Positions 52,949-62,493 of a DNA stretch of 64,000 nucleotides are shown in pieces. The position numbers and the translations under genes are program-made. Source of the stretch: an uncultured Lachnospiraceae bacterium (GTDB taxonomy: Bacteria; Bacillota; Clostridia; Lachnospirales; Lachnospiraceae); assembly GCA_910583965.1 (NCBI GenBank), contig CAJUAE010000003.1, forward strand, positions 1 to 64,000. Direction: 5' to 3'. The notes under the pieces were generated by a model. That model worked only from the letters and a program-made list of their open reading frames with translations. It made no database searches and was not told the DNA's origin. How positions within the stretch are numbered: position 1 is the first letter of the stretch; each line of letters starts with the position of its first letter.

Positions 52949-54475
52949 ATGAAAAGCAGACAGAGGAAATTGACAGCATTATTGTGTGTGATGTTGCCGT
53001 CAATGGCTTTATGGGGGTGTGAGCAGGCGCCTGAGGAAAAAACCGTTGAGGACGTGGCAATTGTGGAGATAGCAAAACCGGAGATGGGAGACTTAAAGTT
53101 GAGTGGTAGATATATCGCTACAATCAGTCCAGATGAATCCGTCTATGTAATTCCAAAAGCGACAGCGGAGGTTCTTGAGGTAAAGGTTGCCGCCGGAGAT
53201 ATTGTGGAGGAAGGCGACGTGCTGGCAGTACTCGATGATACAATGGCACAGTTTTCTGTGCGAAATGCAGAGACTGCTGCGCAAAATGCTCAGATTGGGC
53301 TAGAGAGTGCCAAGCTTTCCTATGAACTGCAATATGGTGCGGGTGCATCAACTTTGAATGATATGCAGTCCGATAAAACCATTTCACAGGCGGAAGATGG
53401 TGTGAGTAAATTGCAGGAAAATTATGTGGATGCGATGGATAATCTCGAGAAAGCAAAGGATAATTTGAAAGAAAAAGAACAAGAACTAGAAGATTTGAAA
53501 GTGGAGTATGACTTTCGGGAAGATGTTGATGAAATCAAGGATTATGCAGATTCTATTGACAGAGATACGCCACAAGGAGCAGCACAATACGCTGCAATTA
53601 TGCAACGCTATCAATTGGCAGCAACCGAAGTGAAAACTGTTGAGGGAGCAATTACACAATATAAATCAACAATTGACCAGTTAGAAGGAACCATAGAAGA
53701 ATTGCAGGATAATATTAATAGCACATATGACTCCTATAGTCAAGCGGTGACAGCAGATAATATCACAAATGGAGAAATTTTGGAGGGTAAGAAACAAGCG
53801 TCACAGAATAGTATTTCGCAGGCAGAAATTGGTATTTCACAGGCGCAACTTGGCATAGAGCAAGCACAAGAAAATCTGGATGCATATACAATAACCGCAA
53901 CGATTTCTGGCATGATTGAGACTGTAAATCTAAAAGAACATGATTTTGCGACATCAAGCAATCCAGCATTTGTGATTTCTAATAAAAATACAATGACTGC
54001 AACCTATTATGTCAGTGAAGATGTTCGCAATACCTTTTCGCTTGGACAAAAGATTACGCTGGAAAAGGACAATAAACTTTATGACGGTGAAGTGGTAGAG
54101 ATAGGTAGTGCACTTGATAATGCAACAGGGCTTTTTAAGATAAAGGCGACAGTGAAAGGAGATACTTCAGCATTGCTTTCTGGAACGAAAGCGACAGTTA
54201 TGACAGATACTTATCATGAACAGAATGTAGTTATTATCCCTTATGATTCTGTCTACTATGATGGTACGCAGGCATATGTGTATACTGTTGTGGAGGGAAA
54301 AGCCAAGAAGACAAATGTATCTACAGGACTTTATGATATAGAACAGATTGTAATCACGGAGGGACTTACAAAAGAGGATACAATCATAACAACATGGTCT
54401 GCCCAATTGCGCGACGGCGTTGAAATTTCTGTGCGCGGAAACGAAGTAGACATGGACAATCATACACAGGAATAG
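52949..54475 (+). CDS. RND efflux adaptor lipoprotein (HlyD-like)
   Basis: 508 residues. Lipoprotein signal ending at C24 (MALWGC). A lipoyl-like half (VLEVKVAAGDIVEEGDVLAV), a long coiled coil (about residues 100-310, rich in QENL/KEKEQELEDLK), the second lipoyl half (ITATISGMIETVNLKE) and a beta-barrel domain. It is the membrane-fusion partner of the RND pump encoded 13 bases downstream. In a Gram-positive cell it would bridge the pump to the wall or to lipid substrates. Confidence 0.9.
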   Translation: MKSRQRKLTALLCVMLPSMALWGCEQAPEEKTVEDVAIVEIAKPEMGDLKLSGRYIATISPDESVYVIPKATAEVLEVKVAAGDIVEEGDVLAVLDDTMAQFSVRNAETAAQNAQIGLESAKLSYELQYGAGASTLNDMQSDKTISQAEDGVSKLQENYVDAMDNLEKAKDNLKEKEQELEDLKVEYDFREDVDEIKDYADSIDRDTPQGAAQYAAIMQRYQLAATEVKTVEGAITQYKSTIDQLEGTIEELQDNINSTYDSYSQAVTADNITNGEILEGKKQASQNSISQAEIGISQAQLGIEQAQENLDAYTITATISGMIETVNLKEHDFATSSNPAFVISNKNTMTATYYVSEDVRNTFSLGQKITLEKDNKLYDGEVVEIGSALDNATGLFKIKATVKGDTSALLSGTKATVMTDTYHEQNVVIIPYDSVYYDGTQAYVYTVVEGKAKKTNVSTGLYDIEQIVITEGLTKEDTIITTWSAQLRDGVEISVRGNEVDMDNHTQE

Positions 54476-54488
54476 GAGGGCTTAAGCG

Positions 54489-57400
54489 ATGAGTTCCTTG
54501 ACCAAGCTGGCCCTTAAGCGGCCTGTTTCGGCACTGTTGATTGTGTTAGCATTATTTGTATTTGGCATTGGCTCTGTTTTTGGCTTTAAGATGGAATTGA
54601 CGCCAGATATGGAGATGCCTATGTTGTTTGTCAGCACAATTTATCAGGGCGGTGATCCAGCGACAACGGAGGAGCTGGTAACGAAAATTATAGAGGAGGC
54701 CGGAAAGACGCTTTCCGGTGTGGATTCTGTGACAACACAGACCACAGAAAATATTTCATTTGTTATTTTTTCCTATGAGTATGGCACAGATATTGATGAG
54801 GCCTACGCAGATCTTAGAAGTGCTGTTGATACCGCATCACTTCGCCTTCCAGAGGATGCGATGGACCCAGTTATTGTTGAGATGGATATCAATGCACAGG
54901 CTATGATGACATTGTCGATTACCTCGACAGGTGATACAGATGTGCTAGCATTTGTGGAAGATGAGTTAAAGCCAGAACTTGAACGACTTTCTGACGTTGC
55001 ACAGATTGACGTGTCCGGCGGTGAACAAGATTATATTCGCATACAGCTTCATCGAGATAAAATGCAACAGTATGGTGTGTCTATGGCAAATATTAAGACA
55101 TATATCACCACAACAGACTTTACAATACCAATTGGAAGTGTGGAACAGGGTGCACAGAATATCAGTACATCGGCATCATCAAAGCCAACAAACCTAATGG
55201 ATTTGCAGAATGTACCAATTATTACAAACCGTGGGACAACAATTGCACTTTCGGATATCGCTACTGTGTTCATGTCCTCCAAGACAAATGATAGTATCAG
55301 CCGCTTTAATGGACAGGAAAGTATCAGCATAGGGATAAAAAAGGTTCAGAGTGAAGGAACAGTGGATGTATCCAATCATGTAAAAGCACTGTTGAAACGA
55401 GTAGGAGCGAAAAACTCAGCAATACAGATTTCCGTAGCGTATGATGCGGCAGACAGCATTAAGTCGTCTTTAAGATCTGTGGCAGAGACATTGGTGCTTG
55501 GTGTATTATTTTCCATGTTGGTATTATTTATTTTTTTTGGAGATATTAAAGCCAGTTTGATTGTGGGTAGCTCCATGCCAATTTCCCTTCTTGCGACATT
55601 AATTTTTATGAGTTTTGCAGGGTTTTCACTCAATGTTGTCACTATGGGGGCACTTGTCATTGCAATTGGTATGATGGTTGACTCCTCTATTGTTGTATTG
55701 GAAAGCTGTTTTCGATTGAAAGATGAGCGACCGGATTTCAAAGACGCAGCAATGATTGGTACAAAAGTTGTTGCTTCCTCTGTATCTGCGTCAACGTTGA
55801 CTACAGTAGTGGTTTATCTACCGCTTGCTACAATGAAAGGATTGGCGGGACAGTTATTCTCACAACTTGGATTTACGATTATCTTTGCAATGTTGTCTTC
55901 CTTGATTGTTGCGATTACGCTCATTCCTATTTTCTTTTGGAAGTACAGACCAAAAGAAAAGAAGAATACGTTGGCGAATCGTATTGTAGGGCATGTTGGG
56001 AATGGATACAAAACGCTTTTAAAACATATTATGCTTAAGAAAAAGACTGTAATGCTTGTGGCAGTTGGACTTCTTGTGCTTTCGTATGTGTTGGTAAAGC
56101 AACTAGATACTGAGTTGATGTCCGCAACAGGTCTGGATAATATCAGCATTTCTATCGAGCAGAGAGCGGGTACTCGTATTGAGGTTATGGATGAGAATAT
56201 CCAGTTTATTGAACAGATGATTATAGATGACCCTGATTTTGCAGGATGCAATCTGACAATTAGCAATTCCTCAGCAACGATCACTGCATATCCTTCAGAG
56301 GAGTGCACCAAGACTATCAATCAGCTTGTGGATGAATATAACCAGAAATTGATGAATACAACCAATATGAGTATTATTGTCTCTGCGGCAGGTAGTGGTA
56401 TGTCCTCTATGATGAGTGTCACAGCAAGTGCAGAAGTTGATATGAGCGGTGATAATATAGAGGATTTGAAACTTGCTGCAAGACAGGTGGATGCAATTTT
56501 AATGAATATTCCGGGGGTTATCAAGACTTCCAGCAATCTTACATCAGATGCATCGCAGGCGAAAATAAAGATTGATCCATTAAAATGTATGAACGTTGGC
56601 CTTACCGCTGTACAAGTGGCAAGCGAAATGTACAATGCCAGTAGCGGTATGGAAGTGATGGATATGACAATTGGAACAGAAGAATATACTGTGCGAATGG
56701 AATATCCAGAAGATAGTTATGTGGATATGAATCAGTTGTTGAATCTTGAGATTGCAACTCCTACCGGTGGAATGATTACAGTAGGAGATGTGGCAGAAGC
56801 TATATATTCTGATGTTCCTAGTACGCTTGTTCGAGAAGATGGTAAATATCAGGTTGCAATTATGGCATATATGACAAACGAGACAAAGTATACTGTACCA
56901 AAATTGATTAATGAAGCTGTGAAAGAAGCAGAACTAAGGGGAGAATTTCCAGCGGGGGTAGGACAAACGCAAAACATGATGGATGAGATGAAGATTGAAG
57001 AGTTTACAGCAATCATAAAGGCTATTATCACAGCGGTTTTCCTGATTTTTTTGGTGATGGCAATGCAGTTTGAGTCTCCAATATTTTCACTGATGGTTAT
57101 GCTTAGTATTCCGTTTAGTCTGATTGGTTCCTTTTTCCTGATGTTTATCTCCAATTCAACTCTTAATATGACTTCTTTGATGGGGGTATTGATGCTGGTA
57201 GGTATTGTGGTTAACAATGGTATTTTATATGTTGATACCACTAACCAGCTCAAGGAAACGATGTCCTTAAATGATGCTTTGATGGAGAGCGGACGACTTC
57301 GTTTAAGGCCAATACTTATGACAACATTGACAACGATTTTATCAATGTTGCCAATGATTTTTGCCACAAATGAAAATGCAGCGATGATGAAGGGGATGTC

Positions 57401-57554
57401 TTTAATTATTATTGGTGGCCTAATCACTTCGACTTTGTTAATTTTACTTTTGTTGCCCAGCTTCTATTTGCTAATGAGCAAGCAAGGAAGAAAAGAGGCC
57501 AAGGAACGTAGACGACAAAAACAACAGAAGCGCCGGGAGGCAAAAAATAAATAA
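54489..57554 (+). CDS. RND-family efflux transporter
   Basis: 1021 residues with the twelve-helix, two-porter-domain layout of AcrB/SwrC-type pumps. First helix LALKRPVSALLIVLALFVFG; the membrane core contains MGALVIAIGMMVDSSIVVLE with the proton-relay Asp-type region, and the second half repeats with MLVGIVVNNGILYVD. Exports hydrophobic drugs, lipids or peptides with proton drive. Monoderm members (SwrC) export surfactin-like compounds. Lysine/arginine-rich C-terminal tail. AGGAGG precedes the ATG. Confidence 0.93.
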   Translation: MSSLTKLALKRPVSALLIVLALFVFGIGSVFGFKMELTPDMEMPMLFVSTIYQGGDPATTEELVTKIIEEAGKTLSGVDSVTTQTTENISFVIFSYEYGTDIDEAYADLRSAVDTASLRLPEDAMDPVIVEMDINAQAMMTLSITSTGDTDVLAFVEDELKPELERLSDVAQIDVSGGEQDYIRIQLHRDKMQQYGVSMANIKTYITTTDFTIPIGSVEQGAQNISTSASSKPTNLMDLQNVPIITNRGTTIALSDIATVFMSSKTNDSISRFNGQESISIGIKKVQSEGTVDVSNHVKALLKRVGAKNSAIQISVAYDAADSIKSSLRSVAETLVLGVLFSMLVLFIFFGDIKASLIVGSSMPISLLATLIFMSFAGFSLNVVTMGALVIAIGMMVDSSIVVLESCFRLKDERPDFKDAAMIGTKVVASSVSASTLTTVVVYLPLATMKGLAGQLFSQLGFTIIFAMLSSLIVAITLIPIFFWKYRPKEKKNTLANRIVGHVGNGYKTLLKHIMLKKKTVMLVAVGLLVLSYVLVKQLDTELMSATGLDNISISIEQRAGTRIEVMDENIQFIEQMIIDDPDFAGCNLTISNSSATITAYPSEECTKTINQLVDEYNQKLMNTTNMSIIVSAAGSGMSSMMSVTASAEVDMSGDNIEDLKLAARQVDAILMNIPGVIKTSSNLTSDASQAKIKIDPLKCMNVGLTAVQVASEMYNASSGMEVMDMTIGTEEYTVRMEYPEDSYVDMNQLLNLEIATPTGGMITVGDVAEAIYSDVPSTLVREDGKYQVAIMAYMTNETKYTVPKLINEAVKEAELRGEFPAGVGQTQNMMDEMKIEEFTAIIKAIITAVFLIFLVMAMQFESPIFSLMVMLSIPFSLIGSFFLMFISNSTLNMTSLMGVLMLVGIVVNNGILYVDTTNQLKETMSLNDALMESGRLRLRPILMTTLTTILSMLPMIFATNENAAMMKGMSLIIIGGLITSTLLILLLLPSFYLLMSKQGRKEAKERRRQKQQKRREAKNK

Positions 57555-57561
57555 CAGAAAT

Positions 57562-57597
57562 AAAAATCCACGCGAATTTTTCTTGCGTGGATTTTTA
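57562..57597 (+). terminator. Terminator of the efflux operon
   Basis: Perfect 12-bp stem AAAAATCCACGC/GCGTGGATTTTT. A TGCACA motif follows at 57598-57603, then a second, bulged hairpin (CAAGTGAAA/TTTCACGCTTG). Confidence 0.88.
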
Positions 57598-57715
57598 TGC
57601 ACACGGGCACTCAAGTGAAATTTGCCAGCAAAAACTGACAGGTTTCACGCTTGATTTGAGATTCCGCGTAGCGTATAGAAAGTAAATTTTCCTATTTGAT
57701 TATTAAACATTTATC

Positions 57716-58726
57716 TTATAAGAGATGGATTCCATTTTCTTGGCAGGCAGTTGCAATTTCTTCTGGCCACAGGGAGGACTGAACTTCACCAATATGTGCT
57801 TTTCTCAAGAAAAACATACAGATGCGTGACTGGCCGATACCTCCGCCAATTGTAAAAGGAAGTGTTTCGTTGATGACTGCCTTCTGATAGGGAAGTGCGG
57901 CGCGTTCAGGACAACCTGCCTTTTCTAGCTGAGAAAGTAGAGCATCTTTGTCTACGCGAATACCCATGCTAGAAAGTTCGAGTGCAATGTCAAGCACAGG
58001 ATAGTAGACAATAATATCCGCGTTTAATGCCCAGTCATCATAGTCTGGCGCACGTCCATCATGTGGTTTACCGTTCTCCATTTTATCACCGATTTTCATA
58101 ACGCATACAGCACCCTTAGCTTTTGCTATGTAGTATTCGCGCTCTTTCGGTGTGTTGTCGGGAAAGATTTCCGCTAGTTCTTGTGTAGTGATAAAAAAGA
58201 TTTCATCGGGCAGAATTTCATCAATATAATCATACTGGATTGCCATATATTTTTCTGTATTTTGCAGACATTTATATACTTTGCGAACAACTGTTTTGAG
58301 CGTGTCAAGATTTCTGTCTTCGCGGGCAATGATTTTTTCCCAATCCCATTGGTCAACAAAGATTGAGTGAATATTATCAGTGTCTTCGTCGCGTCGGATA
58401 GCATTCATGTCCGTGTAGATGCCCTCACCAATAGAAAAGCCATATTTTTGTAGTGCATATCGCTTCCATTTAGCAAGGGATTGAACAACTTCTGCGATGC
58501 GTCCGTTTTGCTCTTTGATATCAAAGCTGACAGGGCGTTCTACGCCGTTAAGATTGTCATTTAATCCAGAGAGTGGGTCTACAAAAAGTGGTGCAGATAC
58601 ACGCGCAAGATTGAGTCGTTGTGCAATCTGGTTTTGAAAAAAATCTTTTACGGTTTTAATGGCAATTTGCGTGTCATGCAAATTCAGTGCCGAATAATAA
58701 TTTTTTGGAATTTTTAGGTGTTCCAT
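57716..58726 (-). CDS. asnA: Aspartate-ammonia ligase
   Basis: 336 residues. It begins MEHLKIPKNYYSALNLHDTQ and contains FVDPLSGLNDNLNGVERPVSF and FTIGGGIGQSRICMFFLRK, the signature of AsnA, a class II synthetase-like enzyme making asparagine from aspartate, ammonia and ATP. GAGGAGG precedes the ATG. No T-box leader is seen in the 100-base upstream region. Confidence 0.96.
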   Translation of the reverse strand: MEHLKIPKNYYSALNLHDTQIAIKTVKDFFQNQIAQRLNLARVSAPLFVDPLSGLNDNLNGVERPVSFDIKEQNGRIAEVVQSLAKWKRYALQKYGFSIGEGIYTDMNAIRRDEDTDNIHSIFVDQWDWEKIIAREDRNLDTLKTVVRKVYKCLQNTEKYMAIQYDYIDEILPDEIFFITTQELAEIFPDNTPKEREYYIAKAKGAVCVMKIGDKMENGKPHDGRAPDYDDWALNADIIVYYPVLDIALELSSMGIRVDKDALLSQLEKAGCPERAALPYQKAVINETLPFTIGGGIGQSRICMFFLRKAHIGEVQSSLWPEEIATACQENGIHLL

Positions 58727-58767
58727 TACAGGTTTTCCTCCTCATATTAATATAAAACGATAGTTTT

Positions 58768-58796
58768 AGTATGGCACTTTATTGATGGAAAATCAA
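58768..58796 (-). promoter_or_regulatory. Candidate promoter of asnA
   Basis: Reading on the minus strand, TTGATT and CATACT are separated by 17 bases; it lies 42 bases before the asnA ATG. Confidence 0.5.
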
Positions 58797-58828
58797 TAAT
58801 AATTTTTTAATTGTTTTTAAAGAAAGAC

Positions 58829-58855
58829 TTGACAGTTACCATACGGGGGTATAAT
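58829..58855 (+). promoter_or_regulatory. csoR promoter with copper operator
   Basis: TTGACA at 58829-58834 and TATAAT at 58850-58855. Between and overlapping them is TACCATACGGGGGTAT (58837-58852), which matches the G-rich pseudo-palindrome bound by CsoR-family copper repressors (B. subtilis copZA has a TACGGGGGTAT core). CsoR binding would block the -10. Confidence 0.8.
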
Positions 58856-58897
58856 ATAATAAAAGTAGATACATAAGAAAATATATTTTGGAAGGGA

Positions 58898-59215
58898 ATG
58901 GATACAATTATGGAAAATGAAATGGGAACAATAAGCGATAAGACAACAGAGCGTCCAGAGAAAGAGTACAAGGATATGATTAACCGACTGAGTCGTATTG
59001 AGGGACAGATACGGGGAATAAAGGGAATGGTAGAAAAAAATGTCTATTGCACTGACATCTTGATTCAAGTGTCGGCAGTGAATGCGGCATTGCATAGCTT
59101 TAATCGCGTGCTTCTTGAAAATCATATTAAGACTTGTGTGACACAGGATATTAAGGACGGCAAGGAAGAAACAGTGGATGAATTGATTCAGACATTGAAA
59201 AAATTGATGAAGTAA
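58898..59215 (+). CDS. csoR: CsoR-family copper-sensing repressor
   Basis: 105 residues, all helical. The copper-binding triad is C51, H76 and C80, with the 25- and 4-residue spacings of known CsoR proteins (YCTDIL ... ENHIKTC). RIEGQIRGIKGM is the DNA-binding helix region. An ATG at 58910 is an alternative start. It should autoregulate through the operator at 58837 and control copA downstream. Confidence 0.92.
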   Translation: MDTIMENEMGTISDKTTERPEKEYKDMINRLSRIEGQIRGIKGMVEKNVYCTDILIQVSAVNAALHSFNRVLLENHIKTCVTQDIKDGKEETVDELIQTLKKLMK

Positions 59216-59325
59216 TCATTAAGGATTTGGGTATGATATAGTAAATTAACTTATATAGTCGTATAGGGAATTTAACTGATTTGCAATATATGATCAGCAC
59301 AAAGTAAACATATATAATGATGTTG

Positions 59326-59676
59326 GGGTCAAAAGGTATTTTGCCCCCTATGATACCACGGATTGCTCCGCATTTCATGCTCCCGCAATCCTAAAACACC
59401 TCAAATTCGCTCATTTTTCTGTGAAAAATGGCTACTTTTCGGTGTTTTTGCGGGTTCCAAGTTCAAAAATCGTTACTTTTCACACCCGCGCCAAAGTAGT
59501 GGGAATCATGCGCCAAAATGCTTGCCTTTTAGCATTTTGTGTGCAAAATCTGTTATAATTCACACCTCAATAACTTATAACATGATAAAAACTGGCGTGG
59601 GTGTGAATTGTAACCAAAAATCCTCTTGCAAGCAAGCTTGCATCGGATTTCTTGACCTTTTGACCCTGGTATCATA
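59326..59676. repeat. Mosaic inverted-repeat element between csoR and copA
   Basis: TATGATACCA (59349-59358) is exactly inverted at 59667-59676, and GGGTCAAAAGGT (59326-59337) at 59655-59666. Inside, GTTATAATTCACACC (59552-59566) pairs with GGTGTGAATTGTAAC (59600-59614) with one mismatch. An open frame (59363-59722) lacks any protein-like pattern and is judged non-coding. Looks like an inserted miniature element. Confidence 0.6.
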
Positions 59677-59721
59677 TAATTTATATTATTTATGTCGTCG
59701 CTTGGCGGCGGAATGGAGATA

Positions 59722-59799
59722 GTGTGAAATTAAAATTTCACACGAGAAAAACGAAAAAGACAGCGTTTTTCATATCTATTTGAGCCGCCAAAAGGCGGC
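59722..59799 (+). promoter_or_regulatory. Three hairpins in the copA leader
   Basis: GTGTGAAATT/AATTTCACAC (59722-59743), GAAAAACG/CGTTTTTC (59746-59771) and GCCGCC-AAAA-GGCGGC (59784-59799), the last ending three bases before the GGGGGG ribosome binding site of copA. They could modulate read-through from csoR or ribosome access. No CsoR operator seen here. Confidence 0.5.
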
Positions 59800-59813
59800 A
59801 TGGGGGGATTAAA

Positions 59814-62402
59814 ATGGAACAGTATACAGTAACTGGCATGAGCTGTGCAGCCTGTAGTGCCAGAGTAGAAAAGGCAGTGTCAAAGCTAGAGGGTGTAAGT
59901 GCTTGTTCTGTAAGTCTACTCACAAATTCGATGGGAGTGGAGGGAAGTGTTTCATCTTCTGCGGTAATTAAAGCGGTTAAAGAGGCGGGATATGGCGCTT
60001 CACTAAAAGGAAAGAACAGCACACAGAGCAGTAGCCACACAGAACAAGAAGAACTGTTAAAGGATAAAGAAACGCCAGTGCTAAAACGTAGATTATGGTA
60101 TTCAATTGGATTTCTAGTCGTTTTGATGTATTTTTCTATGGGACATATGATGTGGGGCTTTCCGGTTCCCAGTTTTTTGGAAAACAATCATGTTGCTATG
60201 GGACTGATACAGCTTTTGCTCACAATCACAGTAATGGTTATCAATCAGAAATTTTTTATTAGTGGCTTTAGAAGTCTTTGGCATAGAGCACCTAATATGG
60301 ATACGCTTGTTGCACTTGGTTCGACAGCAGCATTTGTCTATAGCACTTATGCATTATTCGCTATGACTGATGCACAATTAAAAGGTGATAGCGTAACGGT
60401 GATGGCGTACATGCACGAATTTTATTTTGAGTCAGCAGCAATGATATTGACGTTAATCACTGTAGGAAAAATGTTAGAAGCACGATCAAAAGGACGCACA
60501 ACAGATGCGCTGAAAGGCCTGATGAAAATATCACCAAAAACTGCAGTTTTGGTGCGTGATGGCATTGAGATAGAAGTGCCAATTGAGATGGTGACAGTAA
60601 ATGATATTTTTGTGGTGCGACCTGGAGAAAGTATTCCTGTGGATGGGGTTGTGCTGGAAGGCACGAGTGCGATCAATGAGGCAGCGCTCACGGGAGAGAG
60701 TATTCCTGTGGACAAACAGGCGGGCGATTTAGTGTCTGCGGCTACAGTAAATCAATCAGGTTTTATCAAGTGTAGAGCATCAAGAGTCGGTGAGGATACT
60801 ACACTGTCACAAATTATTCGTATGGTAAGTGACGCGGCAGCGACAAAAGCACCAATTGCAAAAGTAGCTGATCGCGTATCTGGTGTGTTTGTGCCAGCAG
60901 TGATTGTGATTGCTTTGATAACTATTTTTATTTGGCTTTTGACAGGTCAAACAATTGGATTTGCACTTGCGAGAGGAATTTCAGTGCTTGTCATCAGTTG
61001 CCCTTGTGCATTGGGGCTTGCCACACCAGTAGCAATTATGGTCGGAAATGGTATAGGGGCAAAAAATGGCATTATGTTTAAGACTGCAGTGTCTCTTGAG
61101 GAGGCGGGAAAAGTTTCCATTGTGGCGCTTGACAAAACCGGAACAATTACAAAAGGAGAACCTAAAGTGACAGATATTGTTCCCGCTACAGGAGTGTCAG
61201 AAGGAGAACTGATTGATTTGGCATATGCGCTGGAGCAAAAGAGTGAGCATCCATTAGCACATGCTATCAATGTGTTTGCAGAAGCATATTTTGCGGACAA
61301 TCCAGAGCATGCAAAAAAGCATGTGATTAATGGAACAGATTTTAAAGCATTGCCTGGAAATGGATTGACCATAATCATTGATGGTAGACAATTGTATGGT
61401 GGAAGTGCAAAATTTATTGGAGAGAAAATAAAAATTCCACAGGATTTTATGCGTCAGTCAGAAAGACTTGCCGAGGAAGGAAAAACTCCACTTTTTTTTG
61501 CAGAGGATAAATTGTTTGGCATGATAGCTGTTGCAGACGTGATAAAGGAGGATAGTAGGCAGGCTGTAGAGGAATTGCAGGACATGGGAATCCATGTTGT
61601 GATGCTAACTGGGGATAATGAGCGTACTGCAAAGGCAATTGGAAAACAAGCTGGTGTAGATGAAGTGATTGCAGGTGTGCTTCCTGACGGAAAAGAGAAT
61701 GTGATACGGCATCTTATGGAAAAAGGAAAGACTGCTATGGTAGGGGATGGTATTAATGATGCACCAGCGCTGACAAGAGCGAATATTGGTATTGCGATTG
61801 GTGCTGGAACAGATATTGCGATTGATGCTGCGGATGTGGTGCTAATGAAAAGTCAATTGAAAGATGTCCCAGCAGCGATTCGATTGAGTCGAAGGACACT
61901 GACAAATATTCATGAAAATCTTTTCTGGGCATTTTTCTATAATATAATAGGGATTCCATTGGCGGCAGGGGTGTGGATACCTCTTTTGGGGTGGCAGCTC
62001 AATCCAATGTTTGGTGCTGCTGCAATGAGCTTGTCTAGTTTTTGTGTGGTGACAAATGCATTGCGACTAAATCTGATTGATATGTATAGTTCAAAGTATG
62101 ATAGAAAGTATGCAGTTCATAAAATGAAACATATACAGCGAAGTGCTGTTTATGATAATAAAAATAAAATGATGGAAAAAGGAGAGACTAATATGACAAA
62201 GACAATGAAAATTGAAGGCATGATGTGTGGACATTGTGAGGCAAGAGTAAAGAAATGTTTAGAGGCGCTTGACGAAGTGACAGAGGCAGTGGTTAGTCAT
62301 GAGTCAGGGACAGCAGTCTTAACGCTCAACACAGAAATCAGTGATGAACTTCTGAAAAAAACTGTGGAGGAGCAGGATTATAAAGTAGTAACTGTAGAGT
62401 AG
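59814..62402 (+). CDS. copA: Cu(+)-exporting P-type ATPase with C-terminal CopZ-like domain
   Basis: 862 residues. An N-terminal heavy-metal domain (MSCAAC, C11 and C14), eight membrane helices with the CPC motif (C396-P-C398), actuator TGES, phosphorylation D440 in DKTGTITKG, HP motif in SEHPLAHA and GDGINDAPAL. It pumps Cu+ out of the cell. After the last helix and a basic linker the frame continues into a second heavy-metal domain (GMMCGHCEARVKKC), starting at M794, which has the length and form of a free CopZ chaperone. Preceded by csoR, with a 600-base spacer. Confidence 0.95.
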   Translation: MEQYTVTGMSCAACSARVEKAVSKLEGVSACSVSLLTNSMGVEGSVSSSAVIKAVKEAGYGASLKGKNSTQSSSHTEQEELLKDKETPVLKRRLWYSIGFLVVLMYFSMGHMMWGFPVPSFLENNHVAMGLIQLLLTITVMVINQKFFISGFRSLWHRAPNMDTLVALGSTAAFVYSTYALFAMTDAQLKGDSVTVMAYMHEFYFESAAMILTLITVGKMLEARSKGRTTDALKGLMKISPKTAVLVRDGIEIEVPIEMVTVNDIFVVRPGESIPVDGVVLEGTSAINEAALTGESIPVDKQAGDLVSAATVNQSGFIKCRASRVGEDTTLSQIIRMVSDAAATKAPIAKVADRVSGVFVPAVIVIALITIFIWLLTGQTIGFALARGISVLVISCPCALGLATPVAIMVGNGIGAKNGIMFKTAVSLEEAGKVSIVALDKTGTITKGEPKVTDIVPATGVSEGELIDLAYALEQKSEHPLAHAINVFAEAYFADNPEHAKKHVINGTDFKALPGNGLTIIIDGRQLYGGSAKFIGEKIKIPQDFMRQSERLAEEGKTPLFFAEDKLFGMIAVADVIKEDSRQAVEELQDMGIHVVMLTGDNERTAKAIGKQAGVDEVIAGVLPDGKENVIRHLMEKGKTAMVGDGINDAPALTRANIGIAIGAGTDIAIDAADVVLMKSQLKDVPAAIRLSRRTLTNIHENLFWAFFYNIIGIPLAAGVWIPLLGWQLNPMFGAAAMSLSSFCVVTNALRLNLIDMYSSKYDRKYAVHKMKHIQRSAVYDNKNKMMEKGETNMTKTMKIEGMMCGHCEARVKKCLEALDEVTEAVVSHESGTAVLTLNTEISDELLKKTVEEQDYKVVTVE
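62193..62402 (+). other. Internal CopZ-like start in copA
   Basis: M794 of CopA is an ATG at 62193 preceded by AAAAAGGAGAG (62176-62186), a strong ribosome binding site. Reading from here gives a 69-residue protein, TKTMKIEGMMCGHCEARV..., the normal size of CopZ. A free chaperone could therefore be translated in addition to the fused domain. It may also be a fusion of two formerly adjacent genes after loss of a stop. Confidence 0.6.
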
Positions 62403-62418
62403 GCATAGTGATAGATAT

Positions 62419-62451
62419 TAAAAACACAGAAGAAGGTCTTCTGTGTTTTTT
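62419..62451 (+). terminator. Terminator after copA
   Basis: AAACACAGAAG/CTTCTGTGTTT stem followed by a T-run. TGCACA follows at 62453-62458. Confidence 0.88.
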
Positions 62452-62461
62452 ATGCACACGG

Positions 62462-62493
62462 GAACACAAAAAATCGAACATTTTTTTGTGTTC
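62462..62493. other. Second hairpin behind the copA terminator
   Basis: GAACACAAAAAA/TTTTTTGTGTTC, a perfect 12-bp stem directly after the TGCACA motif. Confidence 0.6.

Noticed and set aside
58727..58828. T-box leader of asnA
   Set aside because: The region upstream of asnA on its strand is only about 100 bases before csoR begins, with no T-box bulge or terminator, too short for this element.
59363..59722. Open frame of 119 codons between csoR and copA
   Set aside because: It lies within an inverted-repeat mosaic, has no ribosome binding site, and its translation (many Cys, Ser, Phe and short charged runs) has no protein-family look.
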